From Craspedostauros australis (Eukaryota; Bacillariophyta; Bacillariophyceae; Mastogloiales; Achnanthaceae): a DNA stretch of 64,000 nucleotides. How positions within the stretch are numbered: position 1 is the stretch's first letter; each line of letters begins with the position of its first letter. The notes under the pieces were generated by a model. That model saw only the letters and a list, made by a program, of their open reading frames with translations, was not told the DNA's origin and did not search any database. A program made the position numbers and the translations under genes. The DNA lies in the NCBI GenBank assembly GCA_026770025.1, contig JAMXDE010000021.1, forward strand, positions 186,001 to 250,000, written 5' to 3'. This document shows, piece after piece, positions 19,043 to 30,650 of this stretch.

Positions 19043-20636
19043 AGAAAAACAAGAACACTGAAAGCGCGTGATCTGTTGGCAGCGGTTGTTGGCTTTTCTC
19101 CACATCGCTCTTGGGCTGGTGGAAACATCACGAAGGCCCTCGATGGCAAAACTTGATGGGAGGAATGACGAAGCAGCCGATGAACCTGCCCTGTCCCATG
19201 GTTCGTAGGCGTACGTAGGAACATGGAAAATAGAACAGACAATTCAGCCAGCGAACATGCATCAACTTGTTCTCCTCCACAGGTCGTCGTATGAGCCATA
19301 GAGACAGACTGCCGATTCGCGTCAGAGAGAGACAGGACTTCACATACGAGCTACTCCACCATCGTCTCCGCGTTGATCGGCTTTGACACTCGCCTGTGCA
19401 CTCTCTGGAGTACTCTCCAAGTAAGGTATGTCGGTACACTTCCCACATTCGAGCTTTCCTGAACTCCGACAACGTGATACCCTGCTCTTCCCACAAGAGA
19501 GAGTCTTGTTGATGTATGGTATGCTGCACAGCAGTGACGCAGCAGGACAGATGTGACACAGCAGTGCAGCACGAACCAGTACCGGCAGTTCCAACCAGTC
19601 TCCACGCCACGTGCTTGTTCTTTCAGTTGTTTGTGGTTGTGGCGTTGGCCCATCTGAGCTGCGCACTGGTGCAAATGCGAGTTGTTCGTGATGGCACTTG
19701 GACCCGGATGTAGTATCCGGGACCATTTGCGCCAATAACTGTTAACTGGCAAGATTGTACGAGTAGCACAATTTATCTCGTCCAAGAGCTTTGGCACATA
19801 CGACATAGCCTGCACGAGGTCCGCACCTGTGAACCTCTCGCTCGTTTGTGATGACTTGTCCTCCCGCCCACATCACCGGTGCATTTGTATTTCGCGGGAA
19901 GTGTTCGTGACCCGCCCTCGTCTGTTTCCAACCGATATAACGCAAATGTTTCGTCTGACCTTCGGTTTAACGTCGTTTTAACGTTCTTTTCTGCTACAAA
20001 TGTGTGAAGAGCACACTTTGATCAGTCACGATGTCGGGACTTATTGAGAGCAACTAGCGGGATTGGCCGTGAATCAAAGCAATGCAGCAAACTGGTGGGT
20101 GAGCGCTGGGAACTTGTCCGACGAACTCGCATGTGCTGGAAACAACACACGCGTGGTCAAATCAGCACCAGTCATTTGGGCAAAGCCAAACTGACGACGA
20201 ACGTGACTTCACCAAACGCGGCATGCGCACGATCACCCACATGCGGGAAACCCCAAAAGAAAACGAAAGTGGAAAACGAAAGTGGACAGAGAGAGATTCG
20301 GCAACAGTGACTACAGAGCAAAGAAGCGATACTTGGCAAGTACGTGGATACATGGGTCATCGGTGAATGCAGAGAGAGAGAGAGAGAGAGAGAAAGCGCA
20401 AGTGCAACTGGGACTACAGTCCACAACGCATCATCCCTGGTGGTCATCTCGTCTTCATTCGGATCTCATCCTCAACACCTCACAAAACTCAACCACCAAA
20501 GAACAAAAGACAACAACAAAAGCCACCACCAACAACGACAACCAAAGCATCGACCAACCGCAACAGTAACAGCACCAAAGCCTCATAAATTCAACTTCCA
20601 CTCAATAATACACACACCGCAGAAAACAATTCCATC
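19043..20636. other. 1.6-kb intergenic region
   Basis: No gene seen. It contains an (AG)n tract at about 20370-20392 and a long C/A-rich, T-poor leader (about 20500-20636) that runs into the GTP cyclohydrolase start codon. Confidence 0.55.
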
Positions 20637-21278
20637 ATGACCAACCCAGCCACCATCAACACCGCCGTCGTCACCAAGACCGATGCCGAGGCCGAGCAGG
20701 AAGCCAAGCTCGCCAAGATGACAGAGGCCTGCAAGACCATCCTCGAATGCATCGGTGAGGACCCAACCCGCGAGGGCCTTCAGAAGACGCCATCGCGATG
20801 GGCCAAGGCCCTCCTCTTCCTCACACACGGATACAACCTCACCTGCCAGGACGTCACCAACGAGGCCGTCTTCGAGGAGAACCACGACGAGATGGTCGTC
20901 GTGCGTAACATCGACATCCACAGTCTCTGCGAACATCACATGGTGCCATTCACAGGACGCGTCCATATCGGATACATCCCCAACGGCAAGATTCTCGGAC
21001 TCTCCAAGCTCGCCCGTATTTCCGAGGTCTTCGCCCGCCGCCTGCAGGTCCAGGAGCGTCTCACCAGCCAGATCGCCGATGCCATCGTTGAGGCCATCGA
21101 ACCACTGGGTGTTGCCGTCGTCATCGAATGCGCTCACTTCTGCATGGTCATGCGCGGAGTGCAGAAGGTCGGCGCCTCCACAACCACCTCGTCCGTGCGC
21201 GGAGTCTTCAAGGATGACGGAAAGATCCGATCCGAGTTCTTTGGAATCATCCACGGCAACGGCATCAAGATGTGCTAA
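20637..21278 (+). CDS. GCH1: GTP cyclohydrolase I
   Basis: Converts GTP to 7,8-dihydroneopterin triphosphate, the first step to tetrahydrobiopterin and folate. 213 aa. After a ~28-residue polar N-tail come the family blocks: [53 protein letters not shown] and the C-terminal [15 protein letters not shown]. Zinc ligands are C98 and H101 ([10 protein letters not shown]) and C169 ([11 protein letters not shown]); the substrate-binding VGAST block follows. Length matches animal and bacterial enzymes (220-250 aa), not the tandem two-domain plant type. No plastid leader or membrane segment is seen, so it is probably cytosolic. The ATG follows a long C/A-rich leader. Confidence 0.97.
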   Translation: MTNPATINTAVVTKTDAEAEQEAKLAKMTEACKTILECIGEDPTREGLQKTPSRWAKALLFLTHGYNLTCQDVTNEAVFEENHDEMVVVRNIDIHSLCEHHMVPFTGRVHIGYIPNGKILGLSKLARISEVFARRLQVQERLTSQIADAIVEAIEPLGVAVVIECAHFCMVMRGVQKVGASTTTSSVRGVFKDDGKIRSEFFGIIHGNGIKMC

Positions 21279-22407
21279 ATACACTCGCACACGAAGAAAA
21301 GAATGAATGAATGACAGATCCATTGCGGACGGCACAACCGTCCTCCGGGAACAAGGTACGATGAGACCATCGTATCGGTACGAAACGATAGACGACAGGA
21401 ACAACCGCATCGGCATGCTTTGACTAAACTACATCGAAATGATGAGAGAACGAACCCACGACCATCACACTCCTGCATAACCTAGAGAAAAACAACTCGA
21501 GAAACAGACGCAAACAATTTCTTTTGAAGCCATAAGAGAGAGAACCACGAGTTTGGAACCTTTCGCAAATCTTGAACCTGCTCATGCGTTGTCCACCACA
21601 GACACACGCGCGCGATACGTAGATTGTGTGCCCAATTCCTTCGCGAGAAAGTACGAAACCCGGAGGCTGGTGTCAAACTTTCGGTGCGGATGCGCCAACC
21701 ATCAACGGGAAAAGCAAACCACAATCCTCGATCAAATCAGACGACGAACCGCGCCTCAATCATCATTGGAGGTGAAGCGTTTGTGGGAAATTCCGGAAGG
21801 TTGCGGAATCCTGTTACTGTGCACTTTCCACCATCGAATCTTGGAGACAAACATACTTTTGTCTCCCCTCATGCAACACGTGTCAGATGGATGATAGGCT
21901 CCCTTGTTTCGTCAGTCCGTGCAACTCGCGTGTACAAGGTTTCGTGCGTGGCAGTGCTGTCGCTGCTGGGGCCTCGTCAATTCGACTCCGCGAGGTCGGT
22001 ATCACTTTCTTAGGTAGTTTGGGGACAGCACAAGCATGGCCATGGATCATTCTTTGGAATGAGGTATCGTATCATCTATTCCACATATCCGCAACATGGT
22101 ACCATACCATACACTCGATCGGACTTTGTTTGGCGGGAAGATGCTCGTTCCATTCATCGTCGCAGCATTCGGGTAACACGCAGCACACACAACATGAATG
22201 TATTCATTCCACAAAGCGCAATGGAGTGGAGCAATCTTCTCGTAATGTTATTGCAAAAGCATGGTGCGAAGCCGTGTACGCTGCTCTGCTCGACTCCGTC
22301 TGGAGCCGTATTCTGCCATGCTGGTCTCACAGTCCGATGCATCTGTTGGTCCCAAAACAAGATGCACATGCACATCTGTATGCCGTGCCGCACCATAATG
22401 TATGGTA
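21279..22407. other. Intergenic region between convergent genes
   Basis: Holds the 3' ends of the GTP cyclohydrolase (plus) and phosphomannomutase (minus) genes. ORFs of up to 170 residues occur but change frame often and look random. Nothing recognised. Confidence 0.5.
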
Positions 22408-23160
22408 TTAGCTCATGAAGAGCTTGGTGCACTGCTCCTTGGTGTCCTCGGGGCTGGTGACGGTGTGGCCGATCGTTCGCTCGTGGGAGAAGATCTCGTA
22501 GTCGTTGCCACCTTCGAACGTCTTGTCTCCGAAGAAATGGATCTCATCAAAGTCCTCCTTCGGCAGGTACTTGAGGCAGTACGTCTTATCCCATCCATTG
22601 GGGAAGCAATCGAAGGAGATCTGGCCGCCGATGGAGAAGGTGAGGTCGAGGTCGGAGAAGTCCTTCTTCATGGCCGCCACCATGTCCTTGCGGATGTCGT
22701 TGGCCAGATCGAACTTCTCGAAATCGTTGCGCTCCTCGCGCGAGCAGTTGCGCCCGATGGGGGAGATGTTGAACATGCCGCTGCGGAACTCGATGAAGGT
22801 CCCGCGCTTGATCGGGATGTCGACGCTGGACAGGTACTTCAGAACCCAGTTGACGACGCGCTTGACGTTGTCCTCGCCCAGGTGCTTCGAGATGGTCTGG
22901 ATCTCCTGCAATTCGCCGTCCTTGTAAGCCACGAGGCCGTTCTGGCTGAAGTTGTACGGGAAGACCTTGGCGATGCCAGCGCCCAGCTGCTCCTCCTGCT
23001 TGGGCAGATCCGATCCGCCGACGATGCCGACGGTGATCTTCTTGGAGAGGTCCTTCATGAACGTCATCATGGGCTCCGTGACCTCTCCGCGCGGGATGGT
23101 CAGGGTGCCGTCCACATCGAACAGGGCGAGGATGCGTGGTTTCTCTGGTGCGCTGCTCAT
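22408..23160 (-). CDS. PMM: Phosphomannomutase (eukaryotic PMM type)
   Basis: Interconverts mannose-6-phosphate and mannose-1-phosphate, feeding GDP-mannose for N-glycans, GPI anchors and polysaccharides. 250 aa from the ATG at 23160, close to PMM1/PMM2 (246-262 aa). HAD-superfamily motifs are clear: FDVDGTLT with nucleophile Asp15 and Asp17, [36 protein letters not shown] with substrate-binding Arg, [20 protein letters not shown] and the Mg-binding [17 protein letters not shown]. The reading frame is open to 23247, but those extra residues are a low-complexity Asn-Arg run lacking family similarity, so the later ATG is chosen. Probably cytosolic. Confidence 0.97.
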   Translation of the reverse strand: MSSAPEKPRILALFDVDGTLTIPRGEVTEPMMTFMKDLSKKITVGIVGGSDLPKQEEQLGAGIAKVFPYNFSQNGLVAYKDGELQEIQTISKHLGEDNVKRVVNWVLKYLSSVDIPIKRGTFIEFRSGMFNISPIGRNCSREERNDFEKFDLANDIRKDMVAAMKKDFSDLDLTFSIGGQISFDCFPNGWDKTYCLKYLPKEDFDEIHFFGDKTFEGGNDYEIFSHERTIGHTVTSPEDTKEQCTKLFMS

Positions 23161-24260
23161 TGTTCCTGCTATACTAGTGATGCGAGTGTGGTTGCGATTG
23201 CGGTTGCGGTTGTGGATGGATGGGTGGCAAGGTCTCCGATCAATCAAACAGAATGGAGTGAGTGGAGTTACCCTCTTCCAGGTTTGGAGTTCTCGCCGCG
23301 TGCCACCGTCTCCGGAGATTCGATCTGATGTCCATGTTGTCGCCGTGGTTGCCGTGTCGTGGGATCCTCTTTCGCTGCCGAAATTGCGTTCGATCTCGTT
23401 GGCATTTTGCGCGAAAAAGTATCATCCAACGGCACAGCGAAATGACTTTGGAATGACAATCGCGAGTCCTGATTGATCGGGAATCACATTTCTAAGGAGC
23501 TTCGATAGACTCAATACCAGATCCGAATCCTTCAAACCAACTGTTCACAAAGTTCGCAGGAACCAAGATGGCAGAACACCATCAGTGGATTGCCGATCTA
23601 TCGAAAGCAACAGAAGCCGCGCAAAACAAATCCACAAGAAGATCGCGACCTTCTCTGTCTGCAACCACCTCGGTGGCGTTTCTCTAAATCTCCAAGGGAT
23701 TGAGTGAGAAAAGTGCTCGAGGGCGCTTTCACCCAACCGCAGACAGAGCAAAGTGATTGTAAAATAGTCGGAATAGAGCAGAAGCATCCGAGCAACTATA
23801 CGAGTGGGGTGTCGAAGAGCAAAGGAGTAGCAACCGTAGTTGATCAAGACCCTACAGACCAACAAACATACTCTTACGAGTACCATCCGTACATGCCCGT
23901 ACCACACATTACGACAGAGCCCCGCGTCTGAAGCGGAACCTCCATCCTTGTTCTGCACAACACAACGAGGAAGAAGACCGCGAGGCATCATCGAAAAGAA
24001 TTGATCGTCGTGTCTCGGCAATCCGCCCGGAGATCACAAAATCTTGCCTCCTGTGAATGCAACAATAGACACAAAGGTCAGGGCATAAGACAGGTTGGAC
24101 AAACATTTACACTTTTGCGCATCACGCATCAACGTATCGCGCATCTCACAATCGTCAACAAGCATCAACAAGCATCGATAAGCACCGACAAGCATCATCA
24201 TCTGCACACCAGCAACAAAAACCAGGCAGACAACTGGCCAAGGACACCCCATCGATCATC
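23161..24260. other. Intergenic region between divergent genes
   Basis: Should hold the PMM (minus) and homogentisate prenyltransferase (plus) promoters. CAACAAGCATCAACAAGCAT-type short repeats occur at 24155-24195 in the plus-strand leader. No gene seen. Confidence 0.5.
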
Positions 24261-25565
24261 ATGGTGAAACGTAGCTCTGCGGATGCAGCCAAGATGGTGG
24301 TCTTCGCATCAGCATTGCTGATGTGCCTGTCATCGGTATTCGGTTTGCGCCCTGTGGGACTTCCCCGATCAACCGCACCGCTGACACCGCCATCGGCAAG
24401 CGCGGCGCATTTGATGCCGCATGCTACGAGTGGAATGGCCAACCGCATTTCGCATGCGTGGGCGCGGCCACAGCGACGAGGAGGGCATGGTCAACAGAAC
24501 ATACAGCTGTGGCAGTCATCAGCAGCCGCCAACATCGACGAGCAAAACGATGATTCCACCAGCTCCGCCGCAGCTTCTGCTGCTACCGAGGTCATCACCA
24601 AGAGCACGAGCAAGCCACCGTTGCCGCTCGTGTTGTGGAGATTCACGCGGCCGCATACCATCATTGGCTCGGCGCTCGCCATACCGGCCCTGCACGTCCT
24701 GGCAGCACCCACCTTCCGGGACGCGTTCCGGGTCAAAACGGGCATATCCATCCTGTTCGCCCTGGTCCCGTCCTTGCTCATGAATCTGTACATCACTGGA
24801 TTGAATCAGCTCTACGACGTGGAGATCGACAAGATCAACAAGCCCGATTTGCCGTTGGCGTGCGGGGACCTGTCCATGCGCGGCGGCATCATCGCGGTCA
24901 CCGTCTCGCTGATCGTCTCCTTGGCGATGGGCGCGTCGAATTCCGTGCTCGGTTCGCAGGGACTCAACATGGCCCTCTGGTTTTCCGCCATCCTGGGCAC
25001 CATGTACTCCGCCCCGCCGTTCCGTCTGAAGCGCTTTCCGCTGCTGGCCGCCTTCTGCATCGTGGCCGTGCGCGGCGCCGTCATCAACGCCGGCTTCTTC
25101 GCTCATGCCACGCTGGCGGCGTACGGCTCATCAACGTCGGTGCTGCACTGCCTCACGACGGACGCGCGCTGCATCCTGTCCAGCCTCTACTTCGCCGTCT
25201 TCGGCGTCGTCATCGCGCTGATGAAGGACGTGCCGGATGCCAAGGGCGATCGAATGTTCAACGTGCGGACCTTCTCGGTGCGCCTGGGTCAGAAGCGGGT
25301 GTACAAGATGATGCATCGGCTGCTGTCGACCCTGTTTGCCGGCGTCGGAGCGAGCTTCCTGGGTGGCGCGGCGCTTCCTGGCGTGTCGTCCACCCTGCGC
25401 GTGTGCCGCAGCATCGTGGGCGCGTCATCCATCGCGGCGTCCGTGTCGGTGCAGAAGGAGGCCGCACCGGTGGATGCCGAAAACCCGAAGGAGGTCTACG
25501 GATTCTACATGCATCTCTGGAAGCTCTTCTTCCTTTCCTACATCGTTCTTCCGTTGGCGAGGTGA
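24261..25565 (+). CDS. HPT: Homogentisate prenyltransferase (phytyltransferase type), plastid
   Basis: UbiA-superfamily membrane prenyltransferase condensing homogentisate with phytyl or solanesyl diphosphate in tocopherol or plastoquinone synthesis. 434 aa. Residues 12-28 form a signal peptide ending near SSVFG, followed by a Ser/Ala/Thr-rich transit-like region to about 115, fitting import into a complex plastid. The two Asp motifs are N182-xxx-D186-xxx-D190 (NQLYDVEIDKINKPDLPLA) and KD323-xx-D326-xxx-D330 (KDVPDAKGD). Several hydrophobic helices follow. FNVRTFSVRLGQKRVY after the second motif resembles the phytyltransferase (VTE2) rather than the solanesyl enzyme, while CGDLSMRGG is closer to the solanesyl type, so chain-length specificity is not settled. 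The ATG (ATCATCATGGTG) follows a C/A-rich leader. Confidence 0.88.
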   Translation: MVKRSSADAAKMVVFASALLMCLSSVFGLRPVGLPRSTAPLTPPSASAAHLMPHATSGMANRISHAWARPQRRGGHGQQNIQLWQSSAAANIDEQNDDSTSSAAASAATEVITKSTSKPPLPLVLWRFTRPHTIIGSALAIPALHVLAAPTFRDAFRVKTGISILFALVPSLLMNLYITGLNQLYDVEIDKINKPDLPLACGDLSMRGGIIAVTVSLIVSLAMGASNSVLGSQGLNMALWFSAILGTMYSAPPFRLKRFPLLAAFCIVAVRGAVINAGFFAHATLAAYGSSTSVLHCLTTDARCILSSLYFAVFGVVIALMKDVPDAKGDRMFNVRTFSVRLGQKRVYKMMHRLLSTLFAGVGASFLGGAALPGVSSTLRVCRSIVGASSIAASVSVQKEAAPVDAENPKEVYGFYMHLWKLFFLSYIVLPLAR

Positions 25566-26420
25566 GGCAAGATGGGACGGGACGCGGTGGCATGGATGGA
25601 TGGACGGATGTCTGGGAATGAGCCAGAGTTGATGAGCCCGGGAAATGTCATGTGACAGGAAAGATCCGGAACGGACGTAATCATAAAGTGCCATGCAACA
25701 TGAGGACATTCCAAACACATGGATTGGCATGTGCTTCTCCTTGTACTTGTGTGTACATTCACACCTTAGGATTTATTAGAACTGGTCAATGATGCCAATC
25801 GAGACAGAACAATGTGGAATGCTCAAACCGGCTGCTACGCTCTCCACTGAACTGCTCAACGAGGTAGTCGTATCATGGACAAGGAAGGATTTATCCAACA
25901 AGAGAATGAACGCCAAAGTGGAGTGCTCGTGGCTTGTACAGGAATGCGCATTGTGGTCAAACATCCTCCTCCAGCATGTGCGCAGGTTCTCCTCCTTGGT
26001 CGGAACATGGATGGATTCGACTGTGGCTGTTGGTTGCAGTTCGACCTTTTGTGATGCGATGTCTTCGGAAGTCACAATTTGTGAACGAACGACAAAATCC
26101 ACACAGAGAGATGAGAAGGCACAAGAGAACCTCACAATGAGCCTGCTTCAGTACGCTTCGACACCACAAACCAAGAACGGCGCCACCCCTTCAGCGCTTT
26201 CGGGGCAGTGATGGTTGGATGGTTGTCGAGAGCGAAAGAGGAACACTCTTGCGCGAGGGCATCAGACGAAATATAGTATTGCTCAGCACGACCGCGAGCC
26301 ACTCTTTCCTGAAGACAAGCACAAGGAGAAGGATACAGCAAGGAAGCATTGTATTATCAAGGAAGCATTGTATTATAGCAAGGAAGCAGCAACCGTGAAC
26401 CATAATCGTGGAGAAACACG
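25566..26420. other. Intergenic region
   Basis: No convincing gene; a 140-residue plus-strand ORF at 25789-26211 has no recognisable features. A tandem pair GGAAGCATTGTATTAT at about 26340-26380 lies in the leader of the next gene. Confidence 0.45.
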
Positions 26421-28086
26421 ATGGAAGCACCGATACCGACAACAACCTACGAAGCAACGCGCGCCCGCGAATCGAACCTGCGCCGCCCCGATCTGATCCA
26501 CTGGCAACGCAATGCTGCCTACCGCGATCAGAATTACCGGCATCTCGATCATCAGCGCGGTGTGATCGGTCATTTCGACGTGCACCTGCTGGAGGCCTGC
26601 GATCTGCGTCGGTCGCATTGGAGCGCGTTGGCGTTGGGGCCCGTGCGGTTGCTGGGATTGTCCAAGGCCCACGGTGCGGTCAGCAGCTTCTGCACCTTGT
26701 CGCTTGGGTACGAGCAACGGCCTGTGCAGCCTGCTGTCGACTCCAAGCCGCGTGCGCGCATATCCCTGCCCAGCAACATCAACGAACCGGAGCGGTTCGT
26801 GTCGCCCATCGTGCCCGAAGATGATAATCCCGTCTGGAACAATTGCAGCTTCAAGATTCCGTTTCACAAGGGCGTGCTGCAAGATGGGCAGAAACTGCGG
26901 TTGGACATTCGTGTCGATGAAGACTCGACAGCTGTAGAGAACATCATTCCAGGAGGTACGTGCGTTGGTTGACCGATTCATTGATTGATTGATTGATGGT
27001 ACGCCGAATGATGACCTTTCTGTAATGAATACGCTCTCATCGTGCATCATCGTGTCTCACGACTGCTGCTCCACGATTTCGCATGCTGCCGCCCTCCACT
27101 GCTCCATGCGGGTATCGTGGCAATTGATTGTGCTCGTATGCTCCACATATGCTCCACGCATGTCCTCCGCTCGACTTGGCTCCAATCAAATTACAGTGTC
27201 ACCGGGAAATGACGGTCGCATGTTGGGTTCCGGATCACTGGATCTGACAACGCTGTGTCTGGGAAGCAACCCTCGGACAGGACAACCGCAGGTGAACGTA
27301 CTGGATACGTGGATACCAATTCAAATCAAACACGGCGACATGGATGACGACGACGAGAATGACAAGGACGTGCTGTCCGAGCAGTCAAGCTTGCGCAAGA
27401 GTTTGGAACGGTCGGCTTCCAAAGACAGGAAGCAAAAGGCGGATGCGCAGAAAGATAGCAACAGCAGCAGCAACAACAACGACGGCAATTCCATCACGGG
27501 ACGCGTCCGCGTGCTCGTCACGTACAAACCATTCGGCATGGAACCGCGGCAGCACGATATCGTGGCGTTGGAAGCATTCGCACGTCGAACGCCCAGCACC
27601 ATGAGCTGCGCGCCCATCCTATCTCCCCACACGCCGTTGCGCGTGCGCGAAGTGTGCGGTCCGTGGCTGTTGCTGGAGCACTCGCAGCAGGCCTGTCTGC
27701 GCATGCATCGCAACACGGTGTTCGTGATCGAACGCAAGAATCTGGTGGACGAGACCATCAATCTCGCTCTGCTGCCGGCCGATGTGTTTTTGTCGACGCC
27801 GATCGGGCAGACGACGTGGCAGGTGGCCAGGCCCATGGTCGTGGCGGGTCGTCAGCTGCTCATGCCGGCGCTGTTATCCGCCAAGCTGTTTTGGATGGCG
27901 GCCCGCACGACCATGTTGGCGAGCTTCACGGGGGTCACGGCGGCGTCGACGGCCATGTGGAATGAAGGTTCGACGCAGCTGACGACGGATGAGTACGACG
28001 ATGCGCCGCCGGCGGCAGCATCCAATCTGCAGATCGTCCCTGCTGCCTCCGCGGTGGCGCCAAACTACAAGTTCATCAGTCTGTGA
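26421..28086 (+). CDS. C2-domain protein, two exons
   Basis: Exon 1 is 26421-26955, the intron 26956-27196 (241 bp, GTACGTGC...TTACAG) and exon 2 27197-28086, in frame, giving 474 aa. Residues ~45-215 read as a C2-type domain: GHFDVHLLEACDLRRSHW, SSFCTLSLGYE, DDNPVWNNCSFKIPF, GQKLRLDIRVDED, then GSGSLDLTTL. C2 domains bind membranes, often with Ca2+. A charged, Ser/Asn-rich linker (~260-310) separates it from a second part (RVRVLVTYKPFGMEP...EVCGPWLLLEHSQQ...VFVIERKNLVDETINLALLP), ending in a moderately hydrophobic Ala/Met-rich region. Related uncharacterised C2 proteins occur in diatoms and oomycetes. The splice restores the C2 C-strand, which strongly supports the intron. Specific function unknown. 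Confidence 0.75.
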
Positions 28087-28626
28087 TGGCAATGTCATAC
28101 ATGCGGTATGCATGGTGTAGGGCAAGTGCATGGAGAAGGGTATGTAGAGCGTTCTATGCTTTGTTGGAGATAGCGCACGAGAGGGGGCGTGTATAGATGA
28201 TCCGCCAGACTTTCACACAGTTGTTGGATAGAATATATCAGATATTACACTTTCGTACATACAAGCTACTCGCCGTATTGGTAGATACAATGATGTTGTC
28301 CTGTTGGCCAGATCGCTTGACAACTCAATGGTTGTAATTTGCACATGGCAACACAGATGAAGGATGGGGAATGAAACAGGTGATACTGGTTACACTGCTC
28401 TGCAAGATGCAGGCATGATTATGTTCGTTTTTGCTTTGTTCGTGTGGAGAGAGAAGAGTCGAGTAGAGTGTCACGGCTCCAACCACATTCCTGCCATACT
28501 CTGGGTCCTCCGTGGCCGCCGTGCTCCACTCCGTTCCACCCAACTCGACTCAATTCTACGCAGCGATTGTGTACTCGTTTGAAGAGCATTACCGCAGCTG
28601 GACGCATACTCGTCGCACTCCAAGTC
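28087..28626. other. Intergenic region between convergent genes
   Basis: 3' regions of the C2 gene (plus) and YKT6 (minus). No gene seen. Confidence 0.5.
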
Positions 28627-29989
28627 CTAACTAATGACACAGCAGCTATTCGTCTTCTTGGCCTGCTTGTAGAACATCTTGGACTGGGCGGAGAGGTCGT
28701 TGGATCGCTCCACCAGACTGTCGAGTTTGGTGCCACGCTCGAGGACGGAATCGATGGTCTTGTGCAGAATCTGCGTGGTCTCATCGAGGTCCTTTTGGAT
28801 TTTGGTGACCTTGTCCGCAGCGGATGGGTCCTGGTATTTCTCAAGGTATTCGTTGATGGGTGGGAAGGGAACGGATTCCGGCAGGGTCGCGGCCTTCCAG
28901 GAATCGCCCTTCTCCTGCGTGAATTCGTCGAGCAGCTGTCCCAGCAGGACGAAGGCAACACGGGCCGGGTATTCCAGATCCGTGGTGACCGTTCCCGCCA
29001 ATCCGTCCGATCGCACGTAGCAATGCACGACGTATCCTTCATGCGTGATGGATTGGCGCTGTCCTGGCTCCGTGCGTTTGGAGAATGTCTTTGTCAGGAA
29101 TGTGAGCATCTCTTTGACCGTCTGCGCCAGTTACCACGGAAGAACGAGCATTGGTTGTTGCAGTTGCATGGCATTGTATGGCACCAAATGGCACATGGGA
29201 TGGTGAAGTGTGCATAGTAGGGAATGTAAGAATGACAGAACCGCGGAAGCACCATGATGTGATTGAGACGTGTGCATTTGATGGAAGATTGAGTCATGGT
29301 CCCAGCATTGCGAATAGAAGGATAGAATGCCGCGCAATTCCATTTCATGATGAGTCATGGCCGGCGATGGAGAGTATTGTATTGCATTGCATTGCATGTG
29401 TTGATCGATAGGATGTGCCCGACGATGGTGATTCGGAATGCCGCCGAGAAGGAAGGCGAAAGCGGATGCATTTGAGACGGAAGGATGAAGAGGAGGACGA
29501 AGAGTGTGAGAAATGACGGACGGAACAGAGTAGGAGTGAAGAATGGTCTTCCGTCATTGAGTATCGTGCTCCATTGCAACTCGGAAAGGGCAGCATGTCA
29601 CAAGGTTCCAATCAGTTTGATGGGAGCCTCTTGCGATGGTCAACAAAGATGAACATCAGAGCCTTTGCCATTCCTTCGCACTCGCAGCAACGCCTCCATG
29701 CTGGCACGAATCGCATTTGCATTCACAAAGACTCCAATGCGCTGTTCTTGCAAACAGGAAGAAACGATTGCATCTCGTCTATGCTTGCTTGGCTGTGTGG
29801 TATGGGACGTCGCGACCATTTGCATTCGTGGATGCGATACAACGCAGCACCGAGTGGAGCAGAGTGGTTGGAACGCACCGGCCGTTGGAAGAAACCAAAC
29901 GACGACAGGTCTGTCGCCATGGTAATTGGGATGGCATCGGGGATGTCATTTCCCGTTCTGACGATCGCAATTCCAAGTACTTTCACCAT
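28627..29989 (-). CDS. YKT6: R-SNARE YKT6, two exons
   Basis: Lipid-anchored R-SNARE acting in ER-Golgi, endosomal and vacuolar fusion. Exon 1 is 29989-29879 (37 codons from MVKVLGIAIVR to SSFGFFQRP), the intron 29878-29122 (757 bp, GTGCGT...GGCGCAG) and exon 2 29121-28627, giving 201 aa against ~198 in yeast and human. The junction rebuilds the longin-domain FFQR-TVKEML boundary. The longin domain continues with GYVVHCYVRSDGLAG and YPARVAFVLLGQLLDEF; the SNARE helix follows with the zero-layer Arg in SVLERGTKLD. The C-terminus is CCVIS: one Cys for palmitoylation and a CaaX box with terminal Ser, which favours farnesylation. The ORF beginning at 29109 lacks the first third of the longin domain and is not the real start. 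Confidence 0.93.
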
Positions 29990-30650
29990 TGTATTGTCTT
30001 GTCTTGTATTGTATTGTGTGTTCGTCTCTTTGCTTGCTTGTGTCGGAGGTTCCTTCTCTGTTGGTTGATGCGCCTGGATCAATGCAACGAGCAGTCGTAT
30101 GATGAAGTGTGTGTTGGAATGTGTTCGCGGAGAGTGCAATTATGGTGTCGCTGCGAAACCTGGCCCCAAATCGAGTCATGACTCTCTCCGTCCACCGTCG
30201 TCTTTGGGTTTTCCCCATTTCGCCATCTCCTCATCGTGGTGGTTCCGTGGAGATTTCGCTTCGTTTCGTTGCGATGTGCGCGTTGTCGTTTTTCGCCCCA
30301 GCCAAAAGAAGTCCATCGAATCATGCGGACCGAAGCCCGTCTGACCGTATGCACGCTTGCAGGACTGCGGACAATGACGACAAAATTGTGAGGAGACGCA
30401 CTTCTTGCGCCCTTTTCAAATTCATTCGCCTTCATCTCATTGCATGTGTGTGTCATTGCGATCCTCTTTGCGTGATCATTGCGCATCACCATCGTTGCCT
30501 CCGTCATCATCATTGCCGACATCACCAACATCGCCACCAGCACGACTGCCACAATTGCAATACAAACGCAAGCACAAACAAAAACAGAGCAACCACAACA
30601 GAACAGCATCAAAAGGACAACAGCGGGGAGTTTGTGTGCGCTCCATCATC
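29990..30650. promoter_or_regulatory. Shared upstream region of YKT6 and SRP receptor alpha
   Basis: About 660 bp between the divergent start codons. Both sides have leader-like composition (C/A-rich on the coding strand), so it should contain both promoters. No TATA-like or other specific element is claimed. Confidence 0.5.

Noticed and set aside
22402-23328. 308-residue plus-strand ORF
   Set aside because: It lies antisense to phosphomannomutase, whose motifs are all on the minus strand; the ORF is a codon-bias shadow.
24635-25621. 328-residue plus-strand ORF
   Set aside because: Frame shadow of the homogentisate prenyltransferase, which has the Asp motifs and membrane helices.
25789-26211. 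140-residue plus-strand ORF as a gene
   Set aside because: No family, no signal or domain, and an equally long antisense ORF covers the same bases.
28444-29217. 257-residue plus-strand ORF
   Set aside because: Antisense to YKT6 exon 2.
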